The notes under the pieces were generated by a model that searched no databases, was not told the origin of the DNA, and saw only the letters and a program-made list of their open reading frames with translations. A DNA stretch of 64,000 nucleotides from NCBI RefSeq assembly GCF_008728855.1, contig NZ_CP042906.1:5299001-5363000 (forward strand), in the 5' to 3' direction. A program made the position numbers and the translations under genes. The stretch's first letter is position 1. Every line of letters starts with the position of its first letter. Shown here one piece after another: positions 41,295 to 49,475 of this stretch. The DNA comes from Hypericibacter terrae (lineage in GTDB: Bacteria > Pseudomonadota > Alphaproteobacteria > Dongiales > Dongiaceae).

Positions 41295-42188
41295 TCATGC
41301 CGGCTTGCCGTCGCCGCGTTCGCGGGCGGCGATGGATTCGGCCAGTTCGACGATGCGTCGCGCGTTCAGCACATGGAGATTCTCGATCAGCTTCCCGTCG
41401 AGCACGACGATGCCGCGGCCGTTGGCGGTCGCGTCGGCATGGGCGGCGATCACGCGGCGCGACCAGTCGACATCGGACGCCGCCGGCGCGAAGGCCTTGT
41501 TGGCGGCCGCGATCGTCTTGGGATGGATGAGGGTCTTGCCGTCGAAGCCCATCTCGGCCCCCTGGTGGCAGGCGATCTCGAAGCCGGCATCGTCATCGAG
41601 GTCGAGATGCACGCCGTCGAGGATGGCGAGCCCGTAGGCCCGCGCCGCCAGCATGCAGAGGCCGAGGCTGGTGATGAGCGGCAGGCGGTCGCGCGTATGG
41701 GCCGCATGCAGATCCTTGGTCAAGTCCGAGGTGCCCATGACGAAGCTCTGCACCCGGCGCGAGGCGCCCGCGACCTCCTCGGCGTTCAGCATCGCGCGCG
41801 GCGTTTCCATCATGCACCAGAGGGTGAGCGCTTCGGGCGCGCCGTTGGCGACCAGCACCGTCTCGGCCTGGCGCACCGTCTCGACGCTCTCGACCTTGGG
41901 AATCAGGATGGCGTCGGCGCCGGCGTCGGCAACCGCCGCCAGATCGCCATAGCCCCAGGGCGTGTTGAGGCCGTTCACGCGGATCACCACCTCGCGCGCG
42001 CCGAACCCGCCGGCCTTGACCGCATTGACCACCTGGATCCGGGCATCGCGCTTGGCCTCGGGCGCCACGGCGTCCTCGAGATCCATGATCAGCACATCGG
42101 CCGCCAGGGTCTTGGCCTTCTCGAGGGCGCGAAGATTGGAGCCGGGGGTATAGAGCGCGCTGCGGCGCGGACGGGTGGACTGGAACAT
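41295..42188 (-). CDS. HpcH/HpaI-family CoA ester lyase (malyl-CoA lyase/thioesterase-like)
   Basis: 297 residues, CitE-like TIM barrel. RSALYTPGSNLRALEKA at the N-terminus and the Mg/acyl-CoA site motifs MDLEDAVAP, METPRAMLN and GTSDLTKDL are present. HPKTIAAANKAFAP is the C-terminal lid motif. With Mch next to it, beta-methylmalyl-CoA/malyl-CoA cleavage or malyl-CoA hydrolysis is likely. Lyase and thioesterase paralogues cannot be separated by eye. Confidence 0.82.
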   Translation of the reverse strand: MFQSTRPRRSALYTPGSNLRALEKAKTLAADVLIMDLEDAVAPEAKRDARIQVVNAVKAGGFGAREVVIRVNGLNTPWGYGDLAAVADAGADAILIPKVESVETVRQAETVLVANGAPEALTLWCMMETPRAMLNAEEVAGASRRVQSFVMGTSDLTKDLHAAHTRDRLPLITSLGLCMLAARAYGLAILDGVHLDLDDDAGFEIACHQGAEMGFDGKTLIHPKTIAAANKAFAPAASDVDWSRRVIAAHADATANGRGIVVLDGKLIENLHVLNARRIVELAESIAARERGDGKPA

Positions 42189-42292
42189 GGGCAGTCATTC
42201 CCTGATCTGACGAGGCGGTTTCGCGACAGGCCGGACGCCCGAGCCCCGCCGGAAGCTGCGCGACTATAGCGAAACCGGAACGGTGAAACAGC

Positions 42293-42418
42293 GGCCGGCG
42301 CCGGCCCTCTTTCAGGTAGGGGGCGCCGGCCGGATTGTCATCGTGACAAGCGCAGAAAAGCTGGGTTCGCCACCCCCTTCGGGGGCTCTCTTGCCGCCTT
42401 CCCAGCGGGCCGGCCCGC
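42293..42418. other. Cluster of inverted repeats between CitE-like gene and pdxY
   Basis: GGCCGGCGCC and GGCGCCGGCC (42293-42302, 42322-42331) form a 10-bp inverted repeat with a 19-nt loop. CCCC-TTCG-GGGG follows (42374-42385), then the palindrome GCGGGCCGGCCCGC (42405-42418). They lie in the probable pdxY leader. No start of another gene is seen in 42189-42451. Confidence 0.5.
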
Positions 42419-42451
42419 ATGGGAGAGTGCGCCCCTCATCCGAGGGCCTCC

Positions 42452-43300
42452 ATGAACATCCTGTCGATCTCGTCCCGCGTCACCTATGGCCATGTCGGCC
42501 ATGCCGCTTCGGTCTTCTGCCTGCAGCGGCTGGGCCATGAGGTCTGGCCGGTCGAGACCACGCTGCTCTCGAACCATCTGGGCTATCCGGCCTGGGGCGG
42601 ACGCCAGCTCACGACCGAGGAGGTGGCGATGGTGCTGGACGGGCTCGAGCGGTTCGGCGTCTATCCCGAGGTCGATGTCTTCGCCACGGGCTTTCTCGGC
42701 AAGGCGCCGCAGCTCGCGGTCGAGACCCTGGCCAAACTGCGCCGCAGCCGGCCCGACATGCTCTATGCGCTGGATCCGGTGATGGGCGAGCGCAAGGGCG
42801 GCCTCTATGTGCCGGCCGAAACCGCGGCGCTCATCAAGCGCGAGCTCCTGCCCGAGGCCGATCTCACCTTCCCCAACATCTTCGAGCTCGATTATCTCTC
42901 GGGCAGCCGCGTCGAGACGCTCGAGGATGCGATCAGGGCCTGCGAGGCGATCCGCGCACAGGGAAGGCCCGGTCTCGTCGTCATCGCCACCGGCATCGAG
43001 CGCGTCGACGGCCATCCGCAGGCGATCGAGACCATGGCGGTCGGACCGCAGGGCGTGTTCCTCGCCACGGCCACACGCCATCCCCTGAAGGCGCACGGCA
43101 CCGGCGACTGCTTCGCCGCGTTCTTCCTCGGCCACTATCTCAACAACCGCCACGACCTCGAAGCCTCGCTGGGCCTCGCCGCCAGCGCCATGGCCGCGGT
43201 GGTCGAAGCGACCGGCAGCGCGAGAGAACTGGCGCTGGTCGCCGCGCAAGACGCCTTCGCGAACCCGCCGAAGAAAGCGACGCTGCAGCGGTTGAGGTAG
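42452..43300 (+). CDS. pdxY: Pyridoxal kinase
   Basis: 282 residues from ATG at 42452 with GAGGG upstream; an earlier in-frame start would add 11 atypical residues. Ribokinase-fold: MNILSISSRVTYGHVGHAA, TLLSNHLGYP, ALDPVMGE and the GTGD anion hole and base in AHGTGDCFAAFF. It phosphorylates pyridoxal to PLP in the salvage pathway. Length fits PdxY (about 285). Confidence 0.93.
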   Translation: MNILSISSRVTYGHVGHAASVFCLQRLGHEVWPVETTLLSNHLGYPAWGGRQLTTEEVAMVLDGLERFGVYPEVDVFATGFLGKAPQLAVETLAKLRRSRPDMLYALDPVMGERKGGLYVPAETAALIKRELLPEADLTFPNIFELDYLSGSRVETLEDAIRACEAIRAQGRPGLVVIATGIERVDGHPQAIETMAVGPQGVFLATATRHPLKAHGTGDCFAAFFLGHYLNNRHDLEASLGLAASAMAAVVEATGSARELALVAAQDAFANPPKKATLQRLR

Positions 43301-43317
43301 CGCGATCTGAGTTATCG

Positions 43318-43411
43318 TCCCCCTCCCCCTGCAAGGGGGAGGGCTAGGGAGGGGGCTGCACCGACCGAGCGGCCCCCTCCTTAATCCTCCCCCTGAAGAA
43401 GGGGGAGGAGA
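43318..43411. repeat. Palindromic C/G-rich repeat, copy 3
   Basis: Two hairpins, CCCTCCCCC-TGCAA-GGGGGAGGG and CCTCCCCC-TGAAGAA-GGGGGAGG, are joined by TAGGGAGGGGG and CCCCCTCCTTA, which can pair with each other. It lies between the convergent pdxY and asd stops and could act as a bidirectional terminator. Confidence 0.85.
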
Positions 43412-43443
43412 CAAGAAAGAAAGCGCCGCTTCCGTTTTCCGCC

Positions 43444-44457
43444 TTACAGATAATTCTCCGCCAGATGCTCGGCGATCTGGATGGCGTTGAGCGCCGCCCC
43501 TTTGCGCAGATTGTCGGAGACCACCCAGAGCGAGAGGCCGTGGGGCACCGTCGTATCGACGCGCACGCGGCTGACGAAGGTCGCGTCGTCGCCGACGCAT
43601 TCGACCGGCGTAATATAGCCGCCGGGCTCGCGGCGATCCTCGAGGATCACGCCCGGTGCGCTCTGCAGCGCATCGAACGCCTCCTCGACCGAGATCGGAT
43701 TCTCGAATTCGAGATTGATCGCCTCGGAATGGCCGACGAAGACCGGCACCCGGACGCAGGTCGCGACCACGTCGATGTTGGGATCGAGAATCTTCTTGGT
43801 CTCGACCTTCATCTTCCATTCCTCCTTGGTCGAGCCGTCTTCCATGAAGACATCGATCTGGGGAATGGCGTTGAAGGCGATCTGCTTCGGGAACTTGTTC
43901 TTCACGATCGGCCCGGCCATGTAGATGGCGCGCGTCTGGTTGTAGAGCTCGTCCATCGCCTCCTTGCCGCCGCCCGAGACCGACTGGTAGGTCGCGACCA
44001 CCACGCGCTTGATGCGCGCGAGATCGTGCAGCGGCTTCAGCGCCACCACCATCTGGATGGTCGAGCAGTTCGGATTGGCGATGATGTTGCGCCGGGTGTA
44101 GCCCGCGATCGCGTCGGGATTGACCTCCGGCACCACCAGCGGGATCTCCGGATCCATGCGGAAATGCGAGGTGTTGTCGATCACCACGCAGCCGGCCTTG
44201 GCCGCGCGCGGCGCATGCACGGCCGAGACCTTGGCGCCGGGCGAGAACAGGCCGATATCGAAGCCCTTGAAATCGAACTTGGCGAGATCCTGGCAGCGCA
44301 GGACCTCGTCCTCGCCGAAGGAGACTTCCTTGCCGACCGACCGCTCGGACGCCAAGGCCACGACCTCGTCGACCGGAAACTCGCGCGCTGCCAGCGTCGC
44401 CAGCATCTCTCGGCCGACATTGCCGGTGGCACCGACGACCGCTACTTTGTAACCCAT
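43444..44457 (-). CDS. asd: Aspartate-semialdehyde dehydrogenase
   Basis: 337 residues. It makes aspartate semialdehyde for lysine, threonine and methionine synthesis. GATGNVG is the NADP motif. The catalytic Cys is C131 in IANPNCSTIQ, and the His lies in RVPVFVGHSE. SVSGGGKEAMDEL is the class signature. Full length. In many alphaproteobacteria it lies near leuB, as here. Confidence 0.97.
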   Translation of the reverse strand: MGYKVAVVGATGNVGREMLATLAAREFPVDEVVALASERSVGKEVSFGEDEVLRCQDLAKFDFKGFDIGLFSPGAKVSAVHAPRAAKAGCVVIDNTSHFRMDPEIPLVVPEVNPDAIAGYTRRNIIANPNCSTIQMVVALKPLHDLARIKRVVVATYQSVSGGGKEAMDELYNQTRAIYMAGPIVKNKFPKQIAFNAIPQIDVFMEDGSTKEEWKMKVETKKILDPNIDVVATCVRVPVFVGHSEAINLEFENPISVEEAFDALQSAPGVILEDRREPGGYITPVECVGDDATFVSRVRVDTTVPHGLSLWVVSDNLRKGAALNAIQIAEHLAENYL

Positions 44458-44559
44458 TGTCTGCTCGCTCTTCTTTGTGTTGACTGTGAATTAGTGGGCA
44501 AACCGCGCCGGCGCAAGCGCCGGGCGGCGTGACGGGACGGAGCGCGAGGTCGCACCCCG

Positions 44560-44892
44560 ATGAAAGCCGCGATGAGCTATGCCGAGTTCTGGCCGCGCTA
44601 TCTCAAGGCCCATGCCCAGCCGGGCACGCGGCTCGTCCATTTTCTCGGCACCGGCCTCGCCCTCGCCTGCCTGCTCTGGGCCGCGATCGCGCAGGACTGG
44701 CGCCCGCTGATCGCGACGCCGATCCTGGGCTACGGCTTCGCCTGGTCCGCACATCTCATGATCGAGGGCAATCGCCCTGAAACTTTCGGTCATCCGTTCT
44801 TCTCGCTCTTCAGCGATCTCCGCATGCTGTTTCTCTGGACGACGGGACGCCTCGACGGGGAGTTGGTGCGGCTGGGTCTGAAGGCCCCTTAG
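44560..44892 (+). CDS. DUF962/Mpo1-like membrane protein
   Basis: 110 residues; an ATG four codons later (MSYAEFW) is possible. YLKAHAQPGTRLVHFLGT, then two hydrophobic segments, then WSAHLMIEGNRPETFGHP and SDLRML match the Mpo1 family. Yeast Mpo1 is an Fe(II) dioxygenase acting on 2-hydroxy fatty acids, and the His set needed is present. The role in bacteria is unproven. Confidence 0.85.
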   Translation: MKAAMSYAEFWPRYLKAHAQPGTRLVHFLGTGLALACLLWAAIAQDWRPLIATPILGYGFAWSAHLMIEGNRPETFGHPFFSLFSDLRMLFLWTTGRLDGELVRLGLKAP

Positions 44893-44915
44893 GGCATCGA
44901 TCCAAGCCGCCAAAA

Positions 44916-44951
44916 CGCGAAGGGCCGCCCGATCCGGGGCGGCCCTTCGCG
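44916..44951 (-). terminator. Strong 15-bp hairpin terminator
   Basis: CGCGAAGGGCCGCCC pairs perfectly with GGGCGGCCCTTCGCG around GATCCG. On the minus strand it is followed by TTTT, so it best fits termination of the small secreted gene at 44977-45156. It can also stop transcripts from the DUF962 gene. Confidence 0.75.
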
Positions 44952-44976
44952 CTTGATCTCCCTGGGGAGTGAACGC

Positions 44977-45156
44977 TCAGCCGCCCGTGTCGCCCTCCGG
45001 CTTCACAGTGGTGGTCGTCTTGGTGGTGGTCGTGTCGCTCTGCGCGATGACCGCGCTGGAGGCCTGGGCCGTCGTCGTGTGATTGCAGGCAAAAGCGGAT
45101 GACGTCGCGCCGAGCGCAACCGCCGCCATCACCAGATATGCTGCCAGACGAGCCAT
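44977..45156 (-). CDS. 59-residue secreted Thr-rich peptide
   Basis: ATG at 45156 with GAGG upstream. MARLAAYLVMAAVALGATSS-type signal peptide ends near AFA-CN (about 24). The mature part is Thr/Ser-rich (DTTTTKTTTTVK) with one Cys and no recognised domain. The strong terminator just after it supports a real transcription unit. It may be periplasmic or a short lipoprotein, as C24 could be a lipobox-like Cys (AFAC). Confidence 0.6.
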   Translation of the reverse strand: MARLAAYLVMAAVALGATSSAFACNHTTTAQASSAVIAQSDTTTTKTTTTVKPEGDTGG

Positions 45157-45220
45157 CAGAGGCCTCGAAACCCGATTTCGACGCTAGGCTAACCGATGCC
45201 GGTCCAGCCTGTCGAGAAGG

Positions 45221-45520
45221 TTATCCGCCTGTTGTGGTGGAGGGCGGGTTAACGGGCGGGGTGGCTGGCGGCTGGCCCTCCGTCTGGTTCTGGAGGGCCG
45301 GCGGCTTAATTGTCCCGTATTTCTTGAGATAATAGCTCTTGGGACCGCCGCAGCCGCAGGGCGCCGCATCTTCGGTGGCGCTCGCCGGGGTCGCCGCGAC
45401 GGTCGCGGCCGGGCTGCCCGGCTGCGATCCGGTGTCGGCCCAGACCGCAATCCCCCCGACCAGGGCGACCATGGCGGCCAGAACCAAGATTCGGGCCTTC
45501 GGGTTAGCGAACCATTTCAT
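45221..45520 (-). CDS. Small membrane-anchored or secreted Pro/Thr-rich protein
   Basis: 99 residues. The N-terminal hydrophobic segment (about 10-28) is a signal or anchor. The rest is Pro/Ala/Thr-rich with CGCGG at about 55-59 and YYLKKYGTIKPP. The Cys pair could bind metal or form a disulfide. I do not recognise the family. It lies 64 bp upstream of the 59-residue secreted gene and may share its transcript. Confidence 0.6.
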   Translation of the reverse strand: MKWFANPKARILVLAAMVALVGGIAVWADTGSQPGSPAATVAATPASATEDAAPCGCGGPKSYYLKKYGTIKPPALQNQTEGQPPATPPVNPPSTTTGG

Positions 45521-45664
45521 GGGTCCGAGCTTAGCCGTTCTGCCGGTTCCAAGTCACCTGGCGGGACCCGGCCCGGCGGCCCACGCGACAGGGTGCGGTC
45601 AGCTTCGGCCCCTAGGGTGAGGCAGACGGTCGATCCCGATCGAACCCCCAAAGGAGACCCTCGT

Positions 45665-45931
45665 ATGCGCAAAATCACCCTGGCGGCTGCCCTCACGATC
45701 ATTCTCGGCCTGAGCTCGCAGATGGCGTTCGCCGAAGAATCCTGCGAAGGCTCCGGCCCGCAGCTCACCAAGGAACAGATCGAAGCGAAGCTCAAGGCTG
45801 CAGGCTATGTGGAGATCAAGGAGATCGAGCTCCATAGCGGCTGCTACGAGGCCAAGGGTCTCGACAAGGACGGCAAGCGCTTCGAGCTCGAGATCAATTC
45901 CTATACCGGCAATATCGCCCAGGCGGAGTAG
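45665..45931 (+). CDS. PepSY domain periplasmic protein
   Basis: 88 residues from ATG at 45665. Signal peptide to about residue 23 (MAFA). LTKEQIEAKLKAAGYVEIKEIELHSGCYEAKGLDKDGK and the closing LEINSYTGNI fit a single PepSY domain. It is followed 8 bp later by a cytochrome b561 gene, a common pairing. Confidence 0.87.
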   Translation: MRKITLAAALTIILGLSSQMAFAEESCEGSGPQLTKEQIEAKLKAAGYVEIKEIELHSGCYEAKGLDKDGKRFELEINSYTGNIAQAE

Positions 45932-45939
45932 CGCCGGCC

Positions 45940-46506
45940 ATGACCGCGCCGCCGATCGCCGGCAAGTCCCTGGCATCGGACGAGCCTTGCGAGAAGGGCT
46001 GGATCAAGGTCTGGGATCCGCTGCTGCGGGTCTTCCACTGGAGCTTGGCCGGCGCGGTCATCACCGCCTATGTCTCGGACGGCGCCCGGACGGTCCATGA
46101 GAGCGCCGGCTATATCGCGCTGGCGTTGGTGCTGGTCCGTCTTCTCTGGGGCGTGGTCGGGCCCCGCCATGCGCGCTTCGCGGATTTCCTCCGCTCGCCG
46201 CGGGCCGTCTATGATTATCTCGGCGAGATCCTGACCATGACCGCGCGCCGCTATCTCGGGCACAACCCCGCCGGCGGCGCGATGATCGTGGCCCTGCTGA
46301 TCCTCGTCACCGTCACCGGCGTCAGCGGCTGGCTGACCACGACCGATCGGTTCTTCGGTGTCTGGTGGATGGAAGGCCTGCATTCGCGCTCGGCCGATCT
46401 GCTGATCGCGTTCGCCGGCCTTCATGTCGTGGGCGTGATCGCCTCGAGCGTCCTGCACAAGGAAAACCTGGTGCGGGCGATGATCACCGGCAGGAAACGG
46501 CCCTGA
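45940..46506 (+). CDS. Cytochrome b561-type membrane protein
   Basis: 188 residues with four hydrophobic segments. WDPLLRVFHWSLAGAV has the first haem-ligand His, YVSDGARTVHESAGY the second, and later His residues follow in ARRYLGHNP and FAGLHVVGV. This is the Ni/Fe-hydrogenase-type cytochrome b domain. With the PepSY protein it likely forms a small redox unit at the membrane. Donor and acceptor are unknown. Confidence 0.88.
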   Translation: MTAPPIAGKSLASDEPCEKGWIKVWDPLLRVFHWSLAGAVITAYVSDGARTVHESAGYIALALVLVRLLWGVVGPRHARFADFLRSPRAVYDYLGEILTMTARRYLGHNPAGGAMIVALLILVTVTGVSGWLTTTDRFFGVWWMEGLHSRSADLLIAFAGLHVVGVIASSVLHKENLVRAMITGRKRP

Positions 46507-46511
46507 CTCCT

Positions 46512-46916
46512 TCAGGCGTCCGGCTTGTGGCGATGAAAGACGCAAGCGAGCTTGTTGCCGTCCGGATCGCGCACATAGGCGACATAGAAGCTGGGCTCGT
46601 AGTAGGACCGCGTGCCCGGCGCGCCTTCGTCGGTGCCGCCGTGGGCGAGCGCCGCTTCATAGAAGGCGGCGACCTCGGCTTCGTTGCGGGCCCGCAGGGC
46701 GATCATGGCGCCGTTGCCCGCGCTGGGCGGGCGCCCGTCGAAGGGCGGGCAGATCCAGAAGCTGACGCCTTCGTCATAGCCAGGTCCCCAGCCCGCCCAT
46801 CCGTCCGCCCCCTCGTGGGAACGGGCGCAGCCGAGCGCACCGAACACCGCATCGTAGAAACGAACGGAACGCGCGAAATCGCTGACGCCCAGGGTGGTGT
46901 AGAGAATCAACGACAT
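46512..46916 (-). CDS. VOC family protein (glyoxalase/bleomycin resistance fold)
   Basis: 134 residues. LILYTTLGVSDFARSVRFYDAVFGALG starts the first beta-alpha-beta-beta-beta unit, and FYVAYVRDPDGNKLACVFH ends the second. VOC proteins bind metal and catalyse varied reactions, so the substrate is unknown. A paralogue is at 56531-56947. The stop is 5 bp from the convergent cytochrome gene. Confidence 0.88.
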   Translation of the reverse strand: MSLILYTTLGVSDFARSVRFYDAVFGALGCARSHEGADGWAGWGPGYDEGVSFWICPPFDGRPPSAGNGAMIALRARNEAEVAAFYEAALAHGGTDEGAPGTRSYYEPSFYVAYVRDPDGNKLACVFHRHKPDA

Positions 46917-46996
46917 GCCGGCTCCTCCTGTTCTTCATGCGGGCGCGCCGAAGAGGAACGGAAGCGGCGCGGATTCGATCCCGGCGCCACGCGGCC

Positions 46997-48109
46997 TCAG
47001 GCCGCGAGCTTGTCCAGTTCCTTCAGCACCGCATCGCCCATGCCGCCGGTCGAGACCTTGGTGGCGCCGGGGGTCATGATGTCGCCGGTGCGATAGCCCG
47101 CCGAGAGCGCGTTGGCAACCGCCTTCTCCAGCAGGTCCGCATCGGCGCCGAGCGCGAAGGAATAGCGCAGCATCATGGCGAGCGAGAGGATGGTGGCGAG
47201 CGGATTGGCCAGGCCCTTGCCGGCGATGTCGGGCGCGCTGCCATGGACCGGCTCGTAGAGGGCGCGGCGGCGGCCGCGCGCATCGGCGGCGCCGAGCGAA
47301 GCCGAGGGCAGCATGCCGAGCGAGCCCGTCAGCATCGCGGCGCAGTCGGAGAGCAGATCACCGAACAGATTGTCGGTGACGATCACGTCGAACTGCTTGG
47401 GCTGGCGCACCAGCTGCATCGCGCAATTGTCGGCATACATGTGCGACAGCTCGACGTCCTTGTAGTCGGCGTCATGCAGCTTCTGCACTTCCTCGCGCCA
47501 GAGCACGCCGCTTTCCATCACGTTGGCCTTCTCGACCGAGCAGACCTTGCGGCCGCGCAGGCGCGCCAGGTCGAAGGCCACCCGCGCCACGCGCTGGATC
47601 TCCGGCGTCGTATAGACTTGCGTGTTGATGCCGCGCCGCGTGCCGTCGGGCAGGGTCTCGATGCCGCGGGGGCTGCCGAAATAGACGCCGCCGGTGAGCT
47701 CGCGCACGATCATGATGTTGAGCCCGTCGACCAGCTCGCGCTTCAGGCTGGAGGCGTCGGCGAGCGGGCCGAACACGATCGCCGGCCGCAGATTGGCGAA
47801 CAGCTCCATATCCTTGCGCAGGCGCAGGAGGCCCCGTTCCGGCTTCTTGTCGAAGGGCAGGCTGTCCCATTTGGGACCGCCGACGGCACCCAGCAGCACC
47901 GCATCGGCGCCCATGGCCTCGCCCATGGTGGCGTCGGTCAAGGGCGTGCCGTGCTTGTCGTAGGAGCAGCCGCCGACCAGGCCCTGGCTCACGTCGAAGC
48001 CGATCGCGCGGCGCTTGGCATACCAGTCGAGCACGCGCTCGACCTGCTGCATCACTTCGGGGCCGATGCCGTCGCCGGCGAGGATCAGGAGTTTCTTGTT
48101 CGCAGCCAC
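46997..48109 (-). CDS. leuB: 3-Isopropylmalate dehydrogenase
   Basis: 370 residues from GTG at 48109 ([18 protein letters not shown]), with AAGGA upstream; the frame is open further upstream but the extra residues are not family-like. Leucine biosynthesis, NAD-dependent. [13 protein letters not shown], the substrate-site YADNCAM and [10 protein letters not shown], and [14 protein letters not shown] are standard. It follows leuD by 53 bp. Confidence 0.96.
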   Translation of the reverse strand: MAANKKLLILAGDGIGPEVMQQVERVLDWYAKRRAIGFDVSQGLVGGCSYDKHGTPLTDATMGEAMGADAVLLGAVGGPKWDSLPFDKKPERGLLRLRKDMELFANLRPAIVFGPLADASSLKRELVDGLNIMIVRELTGGVYFGSPRGIETLPDGTRRGINTQVYTTPEIQRVARVAFDLARLRGRKVCSVEKANVMESGVLWREEVQKLHDADYKDVELSHMYADNCAMQLVRQPKQFDVIVTDNLFGDLLSDCAAMLTGSLGMLPSASLGAADARGRRRALYEPVHGSAPDIAGKGLANPLATILSLAMMLRYSFALGADADLLEKAVANALSAGYRTGDIMTPGATKVSTGGMGDAVLKELDKLAA

Positions 48110-48162
48110 GGGACCGGGATTCCTTGAATTCGGCAGTAAGGGAGTTCGGCGGGAGAGGTCGT

Positions 48163-48768
48163 TCAGAGCCAGGGCTGCTCGAGCTTCTTCCTGGCTTCGA
48201 AGCTGTCGATGGCCGAGGCCTTCTGCATGGTGAGGCCGATATCGTCGAGGCCGTTCAGCAGGCAATGCTTGCGGAAGGCGTCGATCTCGAAATGGATCCG
48301 GCCGCCGTCGGGGCCAGTGATCTCCTGCTTCTCGAGATCGATCGCGACGATGGAATTGGCGCCGCGCTGGGCGTCGTCCATCAGCTTGTCGACCTCGCTC
48401 TGCGGCAGCTTGATCGGCAGGATGCCGTTCTTGAAGCAGTTGTTGTAGAAGATGTCGGCAAAGCTCGTGGCGATCACGCAGCGGATGCCGAAATCCATGA
48501 TCGCCCAGGGCGCATGCTCGCGGCTCGAGCCGCAGCCGAAATTCTCGCCGGCGACCAGGATCGCGGCCTTGCGGTAGGCCGGCTGGTTCAGCACGAAATC
48601 GGGCTTCTCCTTGCCGTCGACCTCGTAGCGCATCTCCTCGAAGAGATGCTTGCCGAGACCGGTGCGCTTGATGGTCTTCAGGAACTGCTTCGGGATGATC
48701 ATGTCGGTGTCGACATTTCTCATCGGCAGGGGCGCCGCGACGCCGCGGAGCGTGGTGAATTTCTGCAT
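48163..48768 (-). CDS. leuD: 3-Isopropylmalate dehydratase small subunit
   Basis: 201 residues from ATG at 48768 ([15 protein letters not shown]), with AGGTGA at good spacing; ATG 48774 and GTG 48777 are alternatives. [15 protein letters not shown] and [12 protein letters not shown] are the family signature. It pairs with LeuC, encoded 4 kb away beyond a two-component system and others. Confidence 0.96.
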   Translation of the reverse strand: MQKFTTLRGVAAPLPMRNVDTDMIIPKQFLKTIKRTGLGKHLFEEMRYEVDGKEKPDFVLNQPAYRKAAILVAGENFGCGSSREHAPWAIMDFGIRCVIATSFADIFYNNCFKNGILPIKLPQSEVDKLMDDAQRGANSIVAIDLEKQEITGPDGGRIHFEIDAFRKHCLLNGLDDIGLTMQKASAIDSFEARKKLEQPWL

Positions 48769-48842
48769 CGCCATCACCTATGGGGAAGGCCGTCCGGACG
48801 GGGCCCGAAGCAGGGCCGGCCGGGGCGGCTGAGGGGCTGGTT

Positions 48843-49343
48843 TTAGCGCCAAGGGCGCCGGATGACCAGGGTTTTGGCCAGGATGTCGTGGAGCCCCTGC
48901 TTGCGGGGGGTGAAGGCGACCATGAGGAATCCGATCATCAGGATCGCGCCCGACAGGAACTTGGCGAAATAACGCCCGGTCGCCTGCGAGAACGTAATGC
49001 GATCGCCGTCGATATCCGTGACCTGCATCGAGAGGGCCATCTTGCCGAGAGTCGCCTGCCGGGGGCCGCTCTCCATGAAGGCCACGTAGAGCCAGGTCCC
49101 GATCACCAGGATCAGGGTGCCGAGGGGCGTATATTCGAGCTCGGCGCCGATCCCCATGGCGCTTTCGGTCACGGTGGCGTCGCCCTGGCCGATGGTCTCA
49201 TAGATCGGCAGCACGAAACTCAGCGGGACCAACGCGGCATTGACGATGATGCTGTCGATGAGGGCCGCGACCACCCGACGCCAGAAGCCGCCATAGCGCG
49301 GGCCCGCGGCTTCGCCGTGATCCGTCGAGGCTTGCGCCATCAT
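48843..49343 (-). CDS. RDD family membrane protein
   Basis: 166 residues from ATG at 49343 or 49340. [17 protein letters not shown] and later helices give about three membrane segments. [15 protein letters not shown] and [12 protein letters not shown] are RDD family features, although the first motif reads R-R-x5-D. The function is generally unknown; some RDD proteins act in Na+/H+ exchange. It lies 74 bp downstream of nothing obvious on its strand and 74 bp upstream of leuD. Confidence 0.82.
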   Translation of the reverse strand: MMAQASTDHGEAAGPRYGGFWRRVVAALIDSIIVNAALVPLSFVLPIYETIGQGDATVTESAMGIGAELEYTPLGTLILVIGTWLYVAFMESGPRQATLGKMALSMQVTDIDGDRITFSQATGRYFAKFLSGAILMIGFLMVAFTPRKQGLHDILAKTLVIRRPWR

Positions 49344-49475
49344 CGACCTAGGGGCTGCCCGACAATTTTGAATCACCCACTCGCGAAGGGAAACTCGGCT
49401 TGGCGCCGAGCATAGGCCAAAGCCGGCCTTTTGGGCAGATGGGCGGTAAAACAGGGTTAATCCGTGGGTTGCGCG

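Noticed and set aside
43318-43411. CRISPR array made of the C/G-rich repeats
   Set aside because: Copies are kilobases apart, palindromic and without regular spacers; no cas genes.
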